Shown here in pieces: positions 14,615 to 23,746 of a stretch of 60,725 nucleotides of DNA. Location: positions 1 through 60,725 of the IMG/VR virus record IMGVR_UViG_3300045119_000151; one strand, written 5' to 3'. Position numbers and translations under genes: made by a program. The notes beneath the pieces were generated by a model. That model was given only the letters and a program-made list of their open reading frames with translations. It did not search any database and was not told the origin of the DNA. The DNA is from a virus. Numbering within the stretch: position 1 is the first letter of the stretch; each line of letters begins with the position of its first letter.

Positions 14615-15139
14615 ATGCAGAAATTCCACAAAGGCGATCACGTAAAGATCGCCGACGATCTCGGCCCAACAATGCGGCATTTCACGGCCGGTGTCGAAGC
14701 GATTGTGATGGGTTCCTACCGAGACCAATACGGCGGAAGAAACACCAAAAGCTACACCCTTCACCTCAAGGGCGCCGGGGAAACCTCTTGGTATGAGGAA
14801 TATCAGTTGACTCTCATTGAATCCGGGCGTGAAGATTTACTGAAGCAATGGGAAACTGCGCGCGATGCCGAGATTGCGACGAAGGCGGATAGGGATTGGA
14901 TATTTGAACACGGAGATGAAGTTGTAAAATCTCCGTGTGGTGCAAGCCTAGCGACGTTGGGTCAGGATCTTGGTTGCAACAATCTATGGGGTGCCAACGG
15001 CGAGGGAATCACTTACTATCAGAATTCACTGATTGTGTGGACGGCTGCGAAGCCATTTCTAGAGACGAAAGACAAGGACGGATGGCTAAAGTATTGCGCT
15101 GAATTTCTGGCATCAAGCGCAAACCAAAGCGGCGAGTAA
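14615..15139 (+). CDS. Hypothetical protein with SH3/KOW-like N-terminus, 174 aa
   Basis: The first 70 residues (FHKGDHVKIADDLGPTMRHF, EAIVMGSYRDQYGG, YTLHLKG, WYEEYQLTLI) have the spacing of a small SH3-like barrel. The second half is mixed and includes a Trp-rich region. Not recognised further. Confidence 0.55.
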   Translation: MQKFHKGDHVKIADDLGPTMRHFTAGVEAIVMGSYRDQYGGRNTKSYTLHLKGAGETSWYEEYQLTLIESGREDLLKQWETARDAEIATKADRDWIFEHGDEVVKSPCGASLATLGQDLGCNNLWGANGEGITYYQNSLIVWTAAKPFLETKDKDGWLKYCAEFLASSANQSGE

Positions 15140-15144
15140 ATTCT

Positions 15145-15453
15145 GTGCCAGCCAATCCGCAACATCACGAAGCCGCCTTCCACCGTGCACAGCAGGAATA
15201 CAACCGCGCGTGCATCGAAGCGGCAATTGAACGCATCAAGTCTTTTAATCCTGAACGCGCAATCAACGACCATTTCAGTCAGCGAGAACGACAGGTGATT
15301 GAACTGCGAGTCAAAGGCGTTCCGTATCACTCGATTGCAAATCAGCTTGGCATACACGTTCGTGTTGTTGCTCACTATCTGGAACGGGCGCGGACTAAGA
15401 TGGGCTTGTCAACCAATGAGCAGTTGCTTGAACTCGTGAGGCGATCACGATGA
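15145..15453 (+). CDS. LuxR-type helix-turn-helix regulator, 102 aa
   Basis: GTG start. Residues about 45-98 form a GerE/LuxR-type DNA-binding domain: FSQRERQVIELRVKGVPYHS, IANQLGIHVRVVAHYLERAR then KMGLSTNEQLLELV. There is no receiver or ligand domain, only a helical N-terminus. Such stand-alone domains bind promoters; a target in the divergent hubs is plausible. It is one of the last genes of the accessory operon. Confidence 0.85.
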   Translation: MPANPQHHEAAFHRAQQEYNRACIEAAIERIKSFNPERAINDHFSQRERQVIELRVKGVPYHSIANQLGIHVRVVAHYLERARTKMGLSTNEQLLELVRRSR

Positions 15454-15647
15454 GTTACGCCTACGCCGAACGACTGCTGACGGATGATGAGACACGACAA
15501 CTTGTGGAGTACCAACGACAGTTCGATAAGGACTTAGTGCACCGCGCCGAAGTGTTAGCGGTTCGGATTTTAATGCGGAGTGAAATTCGTCCGAGAGTGG
15601 TTGGGATGACGGACTTCAATGGCATCTTTGGAGTTGATTCTCCATGA
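15450..15647 (+). CDS. Hypothetical protein, 65 aa
   Basis: Helical, charged N-terminal half (ERLLTDDETRQLVEYQRQFD) and a short beta C-terminus (VVGMTDFNGIFGVDSP). Not recognised. Four-base overlaps on both sides. Confidence 0.5.
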   Translation: MSYAYAERLLTDDETRQLVEYQRQFDKDLVHRAEVLAVRILMRSEIRPRVVGMTDFNGIFGVDSP

Positions 15648-15964
15648 GGCTTAAAGTTCGCCATCGTCGACCGCACGTGAAACAGCGACTCTGTTTTCAT
15701 GGCTTCGCTCGCGTGCCGACCAATATCGTTCCTCAGCGTAATCCAGATGGCCACTGGATACGCGTCATTCGTTGGCAACATGCTGGAATGAACTACTCAT
15801 TGGGATACAATCCTGATCGACTATTCGGTGAGAGACTTAGAAGTATTCGCCGTGCGCTATTACTATCGATGCAGTTTACGATTGAGCAGGCGACCGGAAG
15901 CCATCAATTGTATGTGGATGAAGTAAATGCGATGTTTGAAGGACGTGGACAAACGAGGCATTAA
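15644..15964 (+). CDS. Hypothetical basic protein, 106 aa
   Basis: Very basic N-terminus (LKVRHRRPHVKQRLCFHGFA), an IRVIRWQH strand region and a helical C-terminus. May bind DNA or RNA, inferred from charge only. Not recognised. Confidence 0.5.
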   Translation: MRLKVRHRRPHVKQRLCFHGFARVPTNIVPQRNPDGHWIRVIRWQHAGMNYSLGYNPDRLFGERLRSIRRALLLSMQFTIEQATGSHQLYVDEVNAMFEGRGQTRH

Positions 15965-15965
15965 C

Positions 15966-16418
15966 ATGACTGATCCAGCCGCCCCTCAATCCAATTGGTG
16001 GCCGTTCCCGCCGCCAGTGCCTGGAATCTACAACATCAAACGAAACTACCGCAATAGCATTCATCGCTTAGACGCCTATTGGCCTGCAGTTACCGTCTCG
16101 CTGGTAAATACTGGGAAAGCGGAGATTATAATGCGTGTTCAGTTTCCTGGAGAATCGTCCAATCGGGTGATTGGCTTCATCTATAAGTCGGCATGGAGCG
16201 ACTATGAATTTCAGTTCATCGGAACCGAAACATGGATACCGAAGATCCATGCCGATTCAGACATTGTGCTGCCGATCGCACACAGCATCGACGAAGCCAT
16301 ATACATCGTACGGCAGCAGCCGGAACTATGGCCGCAATTGAACGGCGTGCATGTGGAATATGTGGAGCAGGCTAACCGACCGCCTTCTTCAGCGCCAGCA
16401 ACCGACGACGCTCCTTGA
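15966..16418 (+). CDS. Hypothetical protein, 150 aa, last gene of rightward operon
   Basis: Begins MTDPAAPQSNWWPFPPPVPG and has mixed alpha/beta sequence. Not recognised. Its final 47 bases overlap, on the opposite strand, the end of the leftward 983-aa protein, so the two operons converge without a gap and no terminator hairpin is visible between them. Confidence 0.55.
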   Translation: MTDPAAPQSNWWPFPPPVPGIYNIKRNYRNSIHRLDAYWPAVTVSLVNTGKAEIIMRVQFPGESSNRVIGFIYKSAWSDYEFQFIGTETWIPKIHADSDIVLPIAHSIDEAIYIVRQQPELWPQLNGVHVEYVEQANRPPSSAPATDDAP

Positions 16419-19323
16419 TGTGCGCATCCTCCAGTTTCTTCAGTCTCTCGGATGGCGACTTACTGTAGAACAGTTTTTTCTTCGCAGCATCGGCGTCAAG
16501 CGCTTTCAGTTGTGCATCGATGTCGCTCACCACAGTCGCAGCCTTTGGTGAACTAATCTCATACACCGGCACTGTCGGATCGTCAGTCACGAGTTCACCT
16601 GTTTTTTTATCGAGAGTCGAGGGATTCTGCTTGACAGTATAGCCATCGCGTTTCAGTGCAGCATACACGCGCTGCTGTGCTTCTGATACGCTGAAGTCGC
16701 TCACCGGCTGCAGTCCCTTTGCCTCGCCTTCCTGAACCATGCGTTTGAGCATCGCTTGCCCGTATTGGTTGCCGCGGGCTTCTGGTTTGACTTGCGCGTA
16801 CTTGATCTTCAGTTGTCCATTACCGGTTTCTTGCGCGATCATGGCGCCGACTGGCGACTCGATCACGTGCTCGCCGGCATCGTTGACGCTGTACTTCAAA
16901 TCAGGCGGTGCGTTGCGCTTGTTGATATTCGACAGTATTTCACCCCACGGCTTGTGCGGAAGTAGTCCAGTACCGGATGTCGGCTGAGCCGCACGTTGTG
17001 CTAGGAGCGATTTCAAGTACCCAACGTTGTCAGTTGGCTCAGGCTCGTGCAGGTTTCGAATGAGGTCTTCAGCCGCAGTGCGGCCTTGCACTTCGACGGC
17101 TGTCGATTCACCAGGAACATTGATCTTGAAGTAGCCTGGTTGCGATCCAGGGGAAATCGTTGCTGTTGGTGCTGCACCACGTTCCTCCCCCGGCGCCAAT
17201 CGAGCAAACCGTCCCGGTGGCGGGCGTGGTAGCGGTTCAGCGCGAGGCGGAAGCGGCGGCACGTTCTCGGGTGGATTAAATGGCACACCGCCAGGCTCAT
17301 CAGTCGTGAGATCACTAGTCCGCGCGCGACCTGACTCCATCCGCGCACGCGGAGACATACCCGGCATGAACGACTCGGGATTGATGACGTTAGTCGGCGT
17401 GTACGGAATCGTCTCTATCGGCTTTGGTGCCGCTTCAGCCTGAGCACGGCGGATCGTACCTTGCAAGGTATCGCTGAGCGCACTCAAGGGTGGCTGCCTA
17501 GCGTTACCGACCTCGTGCAGTCCCATCTCCTGACGTGCGAAGTCCGTACCAGGATTGAGTTGTGTGGTGCCTTCCTCGCCGGCAATCATTCCCGGCGCAG
17601 GCAACCGCAGAATCGGTCGCTGCGCGGCTTGTGCCGCTTCAGCCTGAGATTGAGCGGTAGCTTGGCGTAGCGCAGCTAACTTGTTCTCGCGGTCGAAGTA
17701 ACCAGACAGCTTTGGACTGGTGCGAATATCCGAAACGGGCGCACCCAGCGTATTCTGGTATGTATCGGACCCGAGTATTTTCCGGCCGACCGCAGTCAGC
17801 GGTGCCTTCACGGCATTGTAGAAGTTCTCGCCGCCGAGCGTTTTTGCTCCTTTGATGTCGGCGTACGTGAGCGGATGCTTTGTCACCCACGGAAAGTTTT
17901 CAGCGGTGTCGGCGATGATCTTGAGACCACCGCTCAACGGAACGCCACTCTGTTGCAATTTATTCAGCACGTGCGCATCGACTTGGCCGGCACGCGTCGC
18001 TGCGTCGACGTTATTGATCTTGGCTAATTGCGTGCGAGCCTCTTGGAAGCGCGATACTAAGCCAGGATCTTTGTCGCTGACTTGCCGTCCGAGTTCACCT
18101 TCCATCGCATCGGCGATGGCTCGATTGGCAACGCCGCGATCTTGCACGCCGACATCATCGCTTTGCATCTGCTTGCTAGCGCGTTGCCGTAGTGCGCTGA
18201 TTGTCTTGACCGCATCAGGACCATCTAAAAATCCAGTGCGATACTTATCAACCTGCTTGGCGATGGTCTCGCGAATATCCGGCTCTAAGCCGCGGCGATT
18301 AGCGATGGCATCAAAATCAGTCTGCAAGTCAGGCGATGTTCTAAACGTCCCGGCCGTATCCCCAACTTCCTTGTAGACGGCGACATGCGGCTTAACAAGA
18401 TCATCCAAGTGCTCTTGCGTGATGCGCTTCGTCTCTTTCGGTAATCCAATATCCTGCGCGGCGATCGATGTCGTATTCGCTTGGTTCGGTTCAATGTAGT
18501 CCTTGCGCAGTTCTCCGCTGCCGGAGAATTTTTCGATTTTCTTGCCGACTCCAACAGACGCATCTGGATCAACTTTTGCCACATCTGATGGCCGTAAATT
18601 GTAATTAGCGGCGCGCGCGACTTCGGTGGGAGTTTGCGCTGGAGCATTAGCCTTCGCTTCTGCTGCTGCGCGTGAGGCTGTTACTGCATCCTCCATCGCG
18701 CCCATACCGCGCAACCCGCCTTTCAGGCCGAGCGCTTGCACCGCTGCATCGGGAGCCGTTCGAACCGCTGCGCCGATCGTGGCTGCTATTTCAGGTGAGG
18801 CGCCCATCTTGGTCAGCGCATCAACCGTAGGCTCGGCCATTGCTTCTCCGGCCTTCCCAGGAAGTGCCATCACTTTACCAACGAGATTAGCTTGCGCCTG
18901 ACCAGCATCGGAACGCGGTTGATATGTGAGTGCATTCTGTGTGGATTCCTGCACGGCCTTAGCTGCATCCACATCGCCGCGTGTAGCAGCAAGCGTTCCA
19001 AGAAAATTCAATCCACCAGCGAGTGCAGCAGGGATTCCAGTGCTGACATGGAGTGCCGCTTCGCCTAATCCAACAGTATTCTTAGCAAGATCAGCAGCTA
19101 CTGAGTGCGGTGCCTGCTCAGCCGCAATCTGCCGCTGCAATTCCTCCTTCGTACCGTTGAATCCTTGCTTCTGGAATTCGGCGAAGTCGGCGTCGCTGAG
19201 CGGTGGAAGTACGGGGCCAACTTCCTGAAATGGTTGTGATGGATCGAACGCTGGCTTGCTACCAACGCTAGCATCCGTAACCTGGAACGGCTGACTAGGA
19301 TCGAATTTTGGTTTGTCGGCCAT
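16372..19323 (-). CDS. Large putative ejection protein with C-terminal GNAT-like segment, 983 aa
   Basis: N-terminus carries two copies of a KPxFDPSQPFQ repeat. Residues about 70-230 are Ala/Gly-rich helices (VGKVMALPGKAGEAMAEPTV), typical of internal virion proteins that cross membranes during DNA ejection. A coiled region and a Pro-rich linker (about 690-740) follow. Residues about 850-950 (VGAMIAQETGNGQLKIKYAQ, VKPEARGNQYGQAMLKRMVQ) match the strand and the pyrophosphate-loop helix of a GNAT acetyltransferase fold. It is the last gene of the leftward virion operon, after two other internal-protein-like genes. Ejection role inferred from size, composition and position. Confidence 0.65.
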   Translation of the reverse strand: MADKPKFDPSQPFQVTDASVGSKPAFDPSQPFQEVGPVLPPLSDADFAEFQKQGFNGTKEELQRQIAAEQAPHSVAADLAKNTVGLGEAALHVSTGIPAALAGGLNFLGTLAATRGDVDAAKAVQESTQNALTYQPRSDAGQAQANLVGKVMALPGKAGEAMAEPTVDALTKMGASPEIAATIGAAVRTAPDAAVQALGLKGGLRGMGAMEDAVTASRAAAEAKANAPAQTPTEVARAANYNLRPSDVAKVDPDASVGVGKKIEKFSGSGELRKDYIEPNQANTTSIAAQDIGLPKETKRITQEHLDDLVKPHVAVYKEVGDTAGTFRTSPDLQTDFDAIANRRGLEPDIRETIAKQVDKYRTGFLDGPDAVKTISALRQRASKQMQSDDVGVQDRGVANRAIADAMEGELGRQVSDKDPGLVSRFQEARTQLAKINNVDAATRAGQVDAHVLNKLQQSGVPLSGGLKIIADTAENFPWVTKHPLTYADIKGAKTLGGENFYNAVKAPLTAVGRKILGSDTYQNTLGAPVSDIRTSPKLSGYFDRENKLAALRQATAQSQAEAAQAAQRPILRLPAPGMIAGEEGTTQLNPGTDFARQEMGLHEVGNARQPPLSALSDTLQGTIRRAQAEAAPKPIETIPYTPTNVINPESFMPGMSPRARMESGRARTSDLTTDEPGGVPFNPPENVPPLPPRAEPLPRPPPGRFARLAPGEERGAAPTATISPGSQPGYFKINVPGESTAVEVQGRTAAEDLIRNLHEPEPTDNVGYLKSLLAQRAAQPTSGTGLLPHKPWGEILSNINKRNAPPDLKYSVNDAGEHVIESPVGAMIAQETGNGQLKIKYAQVKPEARGNQYGQAMLKRMVQEGEAKGLQPVSDFSVSEAQQRVYAALKRDGYTVKQNPSTLDKKTGELVTDDPTVPVYEISSPKAATVVSDIDAQLKALDADAAKKKLFYSKSPSERLKKLEDAHIKERRRLLALKKAVG

Positions 19324-20735
19324 CACTCATACTCACCAGTTGCATCGTTAAGTGTGTAGGTGTGTCCATTTTGAGTTACTGATTTTGGCTTACTACCTGG
19401 AACGGGTGGCGCAGTCGGTGCTCCAGGCTTGGCCGTGATCTTCTGTTTGATCAAATCATTCAGAGTAGTGCTCGGATTGGTTTGTTGGGCGCGTTGCAAT
19501 CTCGTGATGTCGGAATGTTCGAATGGGACGGCTTGCTTCGTCATGTCGATGATCTTTTTGATCAATTCCTTTTGCGATGGCTGCACACGCGGATTCTCAA
19601 GACTTGGTTCCAGTCCCTTTTCAATGATCTGCCGCATTTCAGCGAGCTTACGCAACTTCGTCATCTGAGTATCGCCCTGACGAAGCTCTAGTTTACCGAA
19701 CGACCCCATGAACGTATTCGATGGCACAAGACCAGCTGATTCGATAGAGGCTAAGTTGCGCTCGATACCAGGCAGCATCGTGTTGTAGTCCTGAACATCT
19801 TGAGAGGCGATCTCATTAGTGAGCGCGCCCTTCACGCTGGAAAAGAGGCTATGTCCAGGACTAGCACCAATACCAAGAACGCCAGTCGATGCTCCTACAG
19901 GCAGTTCGGTAATGTTTTTGATCGCAGCGACGGCTTGGTTGGCGCCACCGAGCACACGATTCAAAAATACCGCTTCGCGCGAACCCATCGGCGGTGCTGT
20001 CATGGGATCTTTCGGTCCACCCTTGATCGGCCGTAGTTGCCCTGGATTGTCTGGATCTTCTTCAAACCCAGACGGCGGCCGACTGCCAGTAACCCGAAAC
20101 AACTCAGGATGTTCAGCCTGCTTTTTACGCAGCGCCGCCAGTGCAGTCAACGCATCCGCTGATGCCTGATTACGTGTGTTCGCAGAGTCCGATGTCGGCG
20201 TGCCGATCGTACGCAGCGATTCACCCATCAACTTGTCTTCCGCCGCGCGACGCGCTTGAATCATCTTTAGGCGATTCTGGACCATGCCTTGGTCGATGCC
20301 GCCCATGCCTTGCTGAAATTGCAGTGCCTGCGCATCACGCGCATCTTCCCAGTCGCTCTGGCGTTGACTGTTCTGACCGAGCGCAGTCGCCATACGCGCG
20401 AGCGGCTCGCCCGGTGAGTTGGTATACGTCGGTGCTCCCGCTGCTGCTGCCAATGCAAAATACTTTTGGCTCTGATCGAACTTCTTTGATAGCAGTCGAT
20501 CACGCGCATCAGAGAGTACTTGTCGCGCTTCTTTCGCGCGCGTCTCGTACTCATCCATCTGATGCTGTTCTTCGGTATCGAGCCCATGCTTCCCCTTGTA
20601 CAGATTAGCCAGCAACCCAGCAGCGACGGATCGCGCTTCGGGCGTGGTCGTCTGCAATCCCTTCAGTACTTCAAGCGGCGATTGGCCACTATCGCCACCA
20701 TCGGCGCCGTCATCTTGTTCATCGGTGTCAGCCAT
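19323..20735 (-). CDS. Putative internal virion/ejection protein, 470 aa
   Basis: Acidic N-terminus (MADTDEQDDGADGGDSGQSP), then helical Ala/Gln-rich sequence (EARQVLSDARDRLLSKKFDQ, FALAAAAGAPTYTNSPGEPL) and a C-terminal part with LNDLIKQKITAKPGAPTAPP. No enzymatic motif seen. Starts at ATG 20735 with GGAGG upstream. Adjacent to the 430-aa and 983-aa proteins, suggesting the second of a three-protein ejection set. Confidence 0.6.
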   Translation of the reverse strand: MADTDEQDDGADGGDSGQSPLEVLKGLQTTTPEARSVAAGLLANLYKGKHGLDTEEQHQMDEYETRAKEARQVLSDARDRLLSKKFDQSQKYFALAAAAGAPTYTNSPGEPLARMATALGQNSQRQSDWEDARDAQALQFQQGMGGIDQGMVQNRLKMIQARRAAEDKLMGESLRTIGTPTSDSANTRNQASADALTALAALRKKQAEHPELFRVTGSRPPSGFEEDPDNPGQLRPIKGGPKDPMTAPPMGSREAVFLNRVLGGANQAVAAIKNITELPVGASTGVLGIGASPGHSLFSSVKGALTNEIASQDVQDYNTMLPGIERNLASIESAGLVPSNTFMGSFGKLELRQGDTQMTKLRKLAEMRQIIEKGLEPSLENPRVQPSQKELIKKIIDMTKQAVPFEHSDITRLQRAQQTNPSTTLNDLIKQKITAKPGAPTAPPVPGSKPKSVTQNGHTYTLNDATGEYE

Positions 20736-20736
20736 G

Positions 20737-22029
20737 TTATGCCGCCTCCAGTATCGCCAATGCACCACGACGCGGCTCAGTGAACTCGCCGTCGACTACA
20801 TCGGCTAGCTTCACGTGACCACCGCGCTTGAACCGCACGACAGGGCCACCGTACGCGTAGCGAATCACACCGCCGCGGGCTTTCTGGCTGGAGATGCCTG
20901 CGTAAATATCCGCGAGCGATGCCAATGAACTTAATGGCGATGCACCCAGTTGCATCTGATTGGTCATCGGGGATACCTGCGTCGAGGTCGTCGCCTTATC
21001 CGTCGGCACACCGTGAATGACGTTCGATAGCCAGTCAATCTGCCCCTTTGGGTAGTTGGTCTGATTCTGGAAGTCGTTGTATGCCAGGTCCAAATTCCCT
21101 TGATTCTGCTGCTGCTGCTGCTGCCCGATCGCCGCGAGCGATGCTGCATCTTTGATGCCCATCGACTGACCGACTTGTGAGAGTGCTCCCAAGTTCTGCG
21201 CAGACTGATTCTGGAGCGCGCCTTGCTGTAACCCCAGCGTTCCCAATTGCGTGCCAGTCGCCGCCGTACCTGCCGCCGCACTTTGGAGCGCATTGCGGTC
21301 CTGTTCGGTGAGATTTCCGGCAAGTGTTCCGAGCGATGCGAGCCGACCCGTATCCTGCCCGAATAGCTGTCCAGCCTGATTGTAGGCACCGGAGAGCGCA
21401 CCAAGTGCCTGACCTTGAATACCTTCGGTTAGATCGCGCGCACCTGCATTGGCTGCCCGTTCGTGAGCGGAGGAACCATATTGGCCACTGCGCACGAACT
21501 GATCGTTGATGCCGGGCATCACGTTCGAGTTGTAGTTGCGCATCGCGAGTTGTGTCGCACGGTCGATCACGTTACCGACGTATGGGTCCATGTAGCTTTG
21601 CACGACACCCGGATTGTTGAACGTCTGTCCGGCTTGCGCGATGTAGGGCTGAGCTGCGTTCATGGTGGAATGCGACGGATCAAGCGACTGTTGGTACATG
21701 CTCGCCGCGCCCGTCAAATACGGCGTTGCAGCATTGAGTGCGCCCGCGCCCGTTGCGCCGCCCGCTAAGTTGATCGCATTATTGATACCAGGTTGAAACG
21801 CGCCGACATTCGAGCGCGTAGCATTGAATGCCGCCGTTTGATCGGGTGTGAAATCGGCAATGCGCGGGCCTTGGTACTGCTGATAGGGCTGATCGGCGAT
21901 GGTGTTCGCCTTGGCGATCAAGCCTTGCGTGTAGTCGGAAAGCCATGCCGGAAGGTCGCTCGTAGTCTGACCGTAGGTCGTGACAGAGGGCGGAGAAACG
22001 CCATTGAACAAAAAATCACTCAAGGACAT
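20737..22029 (-). CDS. Putative internal virion protein with Gln tract, 430 aa
   Basis: Ala/Gln/Gly-rich helical protein. Conserved-looking blocks: PAWLSDYTQGLIAKANTIAD, YQQYQGPRIADFTPDQTAAF, YMDPYVGNVIDRATQLAMRN and QFVRSGQYGSSAHERAANAG, which I recall in structural proteins of many podovirus-like phages. A poly-Gln run at the codons near 21107-21124 comes from (CTG)n on the plus strand. C-terminus is Gly/Arg-rich (YAYGGPVVRFKRGGHVKLAD). Probably ejected with DNA; inferred. Confidence 0.65.
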   Translation of the reverse strand: MSLSDFLFNGVSPPSVTTYGQTTSDLPAWLSDYTQGLIAKANTIADQPYQQYQGPRIADFTPDQTAAFNATRSNVGAFQPGINNAINLAGGATGAGALNAATPYLTGAASMYQQSLDPSHSTMNAAQPYIAQAGQTFNNPGVVQSYMDPYVGNVIDRATQLAMRNYNSNVMPGINDQFVRSGQYGSSAHERAANAGARDLTEGIQGQALGALSGAYNQAGQLFGQDTGRLASLGTLAGNLTEQDRNALQSAAAGTAATGTQLGTLGLQQGALQNQSAQNLGALSQVGQSMGIKDAASLAAIGQQQQQQNQGNLDLAYNDFQNQTNYPKGQIDWLSNVIHGVPTDKATTSTQVSPMTNQMQLGASPLSSLASLADIYAGISSQKARGGVIRYAYGGPVVRFKRGGHVKLADVVDGEFTEPRRGALAILEAA

Positions 22030-22031
22030 GA

Positions 22032-23522
22032 TTATTTACCTCCCTTCAAATACGACAGCGGTGCTTTCGCATTGGGGCTGAACTTACCGCGTGAGAGTGA
22101 CTTGCCCTTGTGCTTACGCAGTGCAGTGCGAAACTCATCGAGTTTCTTCGCGCCCGCATTCGATGAGCCGTCGCCGAGCATCGAGACCGTCTCGGCATCC
22201 ATCACATACTCACCGTCGCTTAGGCGCGCTGGGATGTCATCCGAACGTCCCGTACCGGGGCCATTCACCGCATGCGAGCCTTCTGCAAACCCCCGAACGC
22301 GCGAGAGCGGGCCAGCATACTTGGGCGCCATGCCTGCGCCGATCATGCGATGTGGAGATGCCATCCGCATCGGTGTTCGTCCCGCGTTGTGAAGCATCGG
22401 ACCCGGAATATGCGGCGTCAGGATACCGCCGCCGATGGCATACCCCTGCTCGGGCATGAGCGTATCGGGACCGCCAGAGTACTTCTTGGCATCTGTAGAG
22501 GATGAGTCGGTGTACCACAAATGCTCGGGTCGCGATCCATAGGTGTAGTAATCCACCGGAGCCATGTTTCGTGATCGACTCCAATCGGAGGTGGGTGCGA
22601 TGTGCGAGGTAAACTCCGATGGCAGTGCGGGCGCTTGCGTCCCTTGCTGTCCTGCATTGTTGACGAGCTTGCCGACCGCATTCACACCACTGAGAATCTG
22701 CCCCCAGTTTTTCGGATTTTCGACGTAACTACCAATTTTGCTTAAGACACCTGCACTATTCGATCCAGCCGCAGGTGCCGCCGCCGTGATAGCCTGAACA
22801 CCCGGTTCTGCACCGATGGTGGCTCCGGTTCCCGCCGTGTCATTCGCGGCATTGATGGCCGACTCCAATTCTGGATTGGACGTGGCCGCCGTGCTTCCGA
22901 ATTTACTGCTGAGTGCGCCGAGCCCTTTGCCAGCGACATTGGTGAGTCCATTCGCGCCAAATAGGCCAGCAATCGTACCGATCACATCGTGTATCGTCTC
23001 GCTGCCCGCGACGCCTTTAACGCCACGTGCACGCGCGTTGTCATAGTTCTGCTGTGTAGGGCCACCCAACTGATTGATGATCGGGTCGTAGTTTGTGCCG
23101 GTCAGCTTGTTCGTGATCTTCGTCATCAAAGGATCGATCGCGCCGTACAGTAATCGCTGTGGATGCGACTTCAGCTGAGCAAAGACGTCACTCAGTTTGC
23201 TTTTCTCAAGGTCACTGAAGTTCTTCAGTTTGTCGTAGCCGGAACTGAGCGCACTGTCGGTCGCCTTAGCGATAGGATCAACCTTGTACACCACATTCTT
23301 TGCGTCCCCAATGGCATCGCTCAACCAACTGTAGTCTGGTAGCCCGGTGCGCGGATTCTTACCAGGCTTGCCCCACAGTTTTCCGAGCTCGCCAAGCTCC
23401 TTGGAACTCATGTGTACCAGGCGGTCATCACCACCGCGCCCAGCCGCTTTCACCTGAGTTGCCAGCGCCGCAAGACCACCGCGAGCAAAGCGCTGCGGAG
23501 TAGAAGATCGAACGGAAGTCAT
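22032..23522 (-). CDS. Putative virion protein, 496 aa
   Basis: Gly/Ala/Ser-rich with central helices (DVIGTIAGLFGANGLTNVAG). The C-terminus has GPGTGRSDDIPARLSDGEYV then MDAETVSMLGDGSSNAGAKK, a block I recognise in internal or tail proteins of many tailed phages of unknown function. Start overlaps the 75-aa gene by four bases. Confidence 0.65.
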   Translation of the reverse strand: MTSVRSSTPQRFARGGLAALATQVKAAGRGGDDRLVHMSSKELGELGKLWGKPGKNPRTGLPDYSWLSDAIGDAKNVVYKVDPIAKATDSALSSGYDKLKNFSDLEKSKLSDVFAQLKSHPQRLLYGAIDPLMTKITNKLTGTNYDPIINQLGGPTQQNYDNARARGVKGVAGSETIHDVIGTIAGLFGANGLTNVAGKGLGALSSKFGSTAATSNPELESAINAANDTAGTGATIGAEPGVQAITAAAPAAGSNSAGVLSKIGSYVENPKNWGQILSGVNAVGKLVNNAGQQGTQAPALPSEFTSHIAPTSDWSRSRNMAPVDYYTYGSRPEHLWYTDSSSTDAKKYSGGPDTLMPEQGYAIGGGILTPHIPGPMLHNAGRTPMRMASPHRMIGAGMAPKYAGPLSRVRGFAEGSHAVNGPGTGRSDDIPARLSDGEYVMDAETVSMLGDGSSNAGAKKLDEFRTALRKHKGKSLSRGKFSPNAKAPLSYLKGGK

Positions 23523-23746
23523 AGCTGCACCGCCTGATTAAATCGAGACGCCCATTCTTGCCAGTCGGCAAAGAGGAGCGGATTGGGAGGATTGTACTTG
23601 GTGAGTCCCGTAAAGTTGAGCGTTGCGATGGCCCACGGCTGCCAGTGATCGCCTTGCAAATACGGGACCGTTCCGAACTTGGATAGCTGTAACACCATTG
23701 CATCACACCAGCGCTTCATCGTGAGGCCACGGGGATCTATGTTCAT
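23519..23746 (-). CDS. Small conserved protein, 75 aa
   Basis: Contains MKRWCDAMVLQLSKFGTVPY and LFADWQEWASRFNQAV. I recall similar small proteins next to gp10-like genes. The start ATG at 23746 overlaps the gp10-like stop. Function unknown. Confidence 0.6.
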   Translation of the reverse strand: MNIDPRGLTMKRWCDAMVLQLSKFGTVPYLQGDHWQPWAIATLNFTGLTKYNPPNPLLFADWQEWASRFNQAVQL

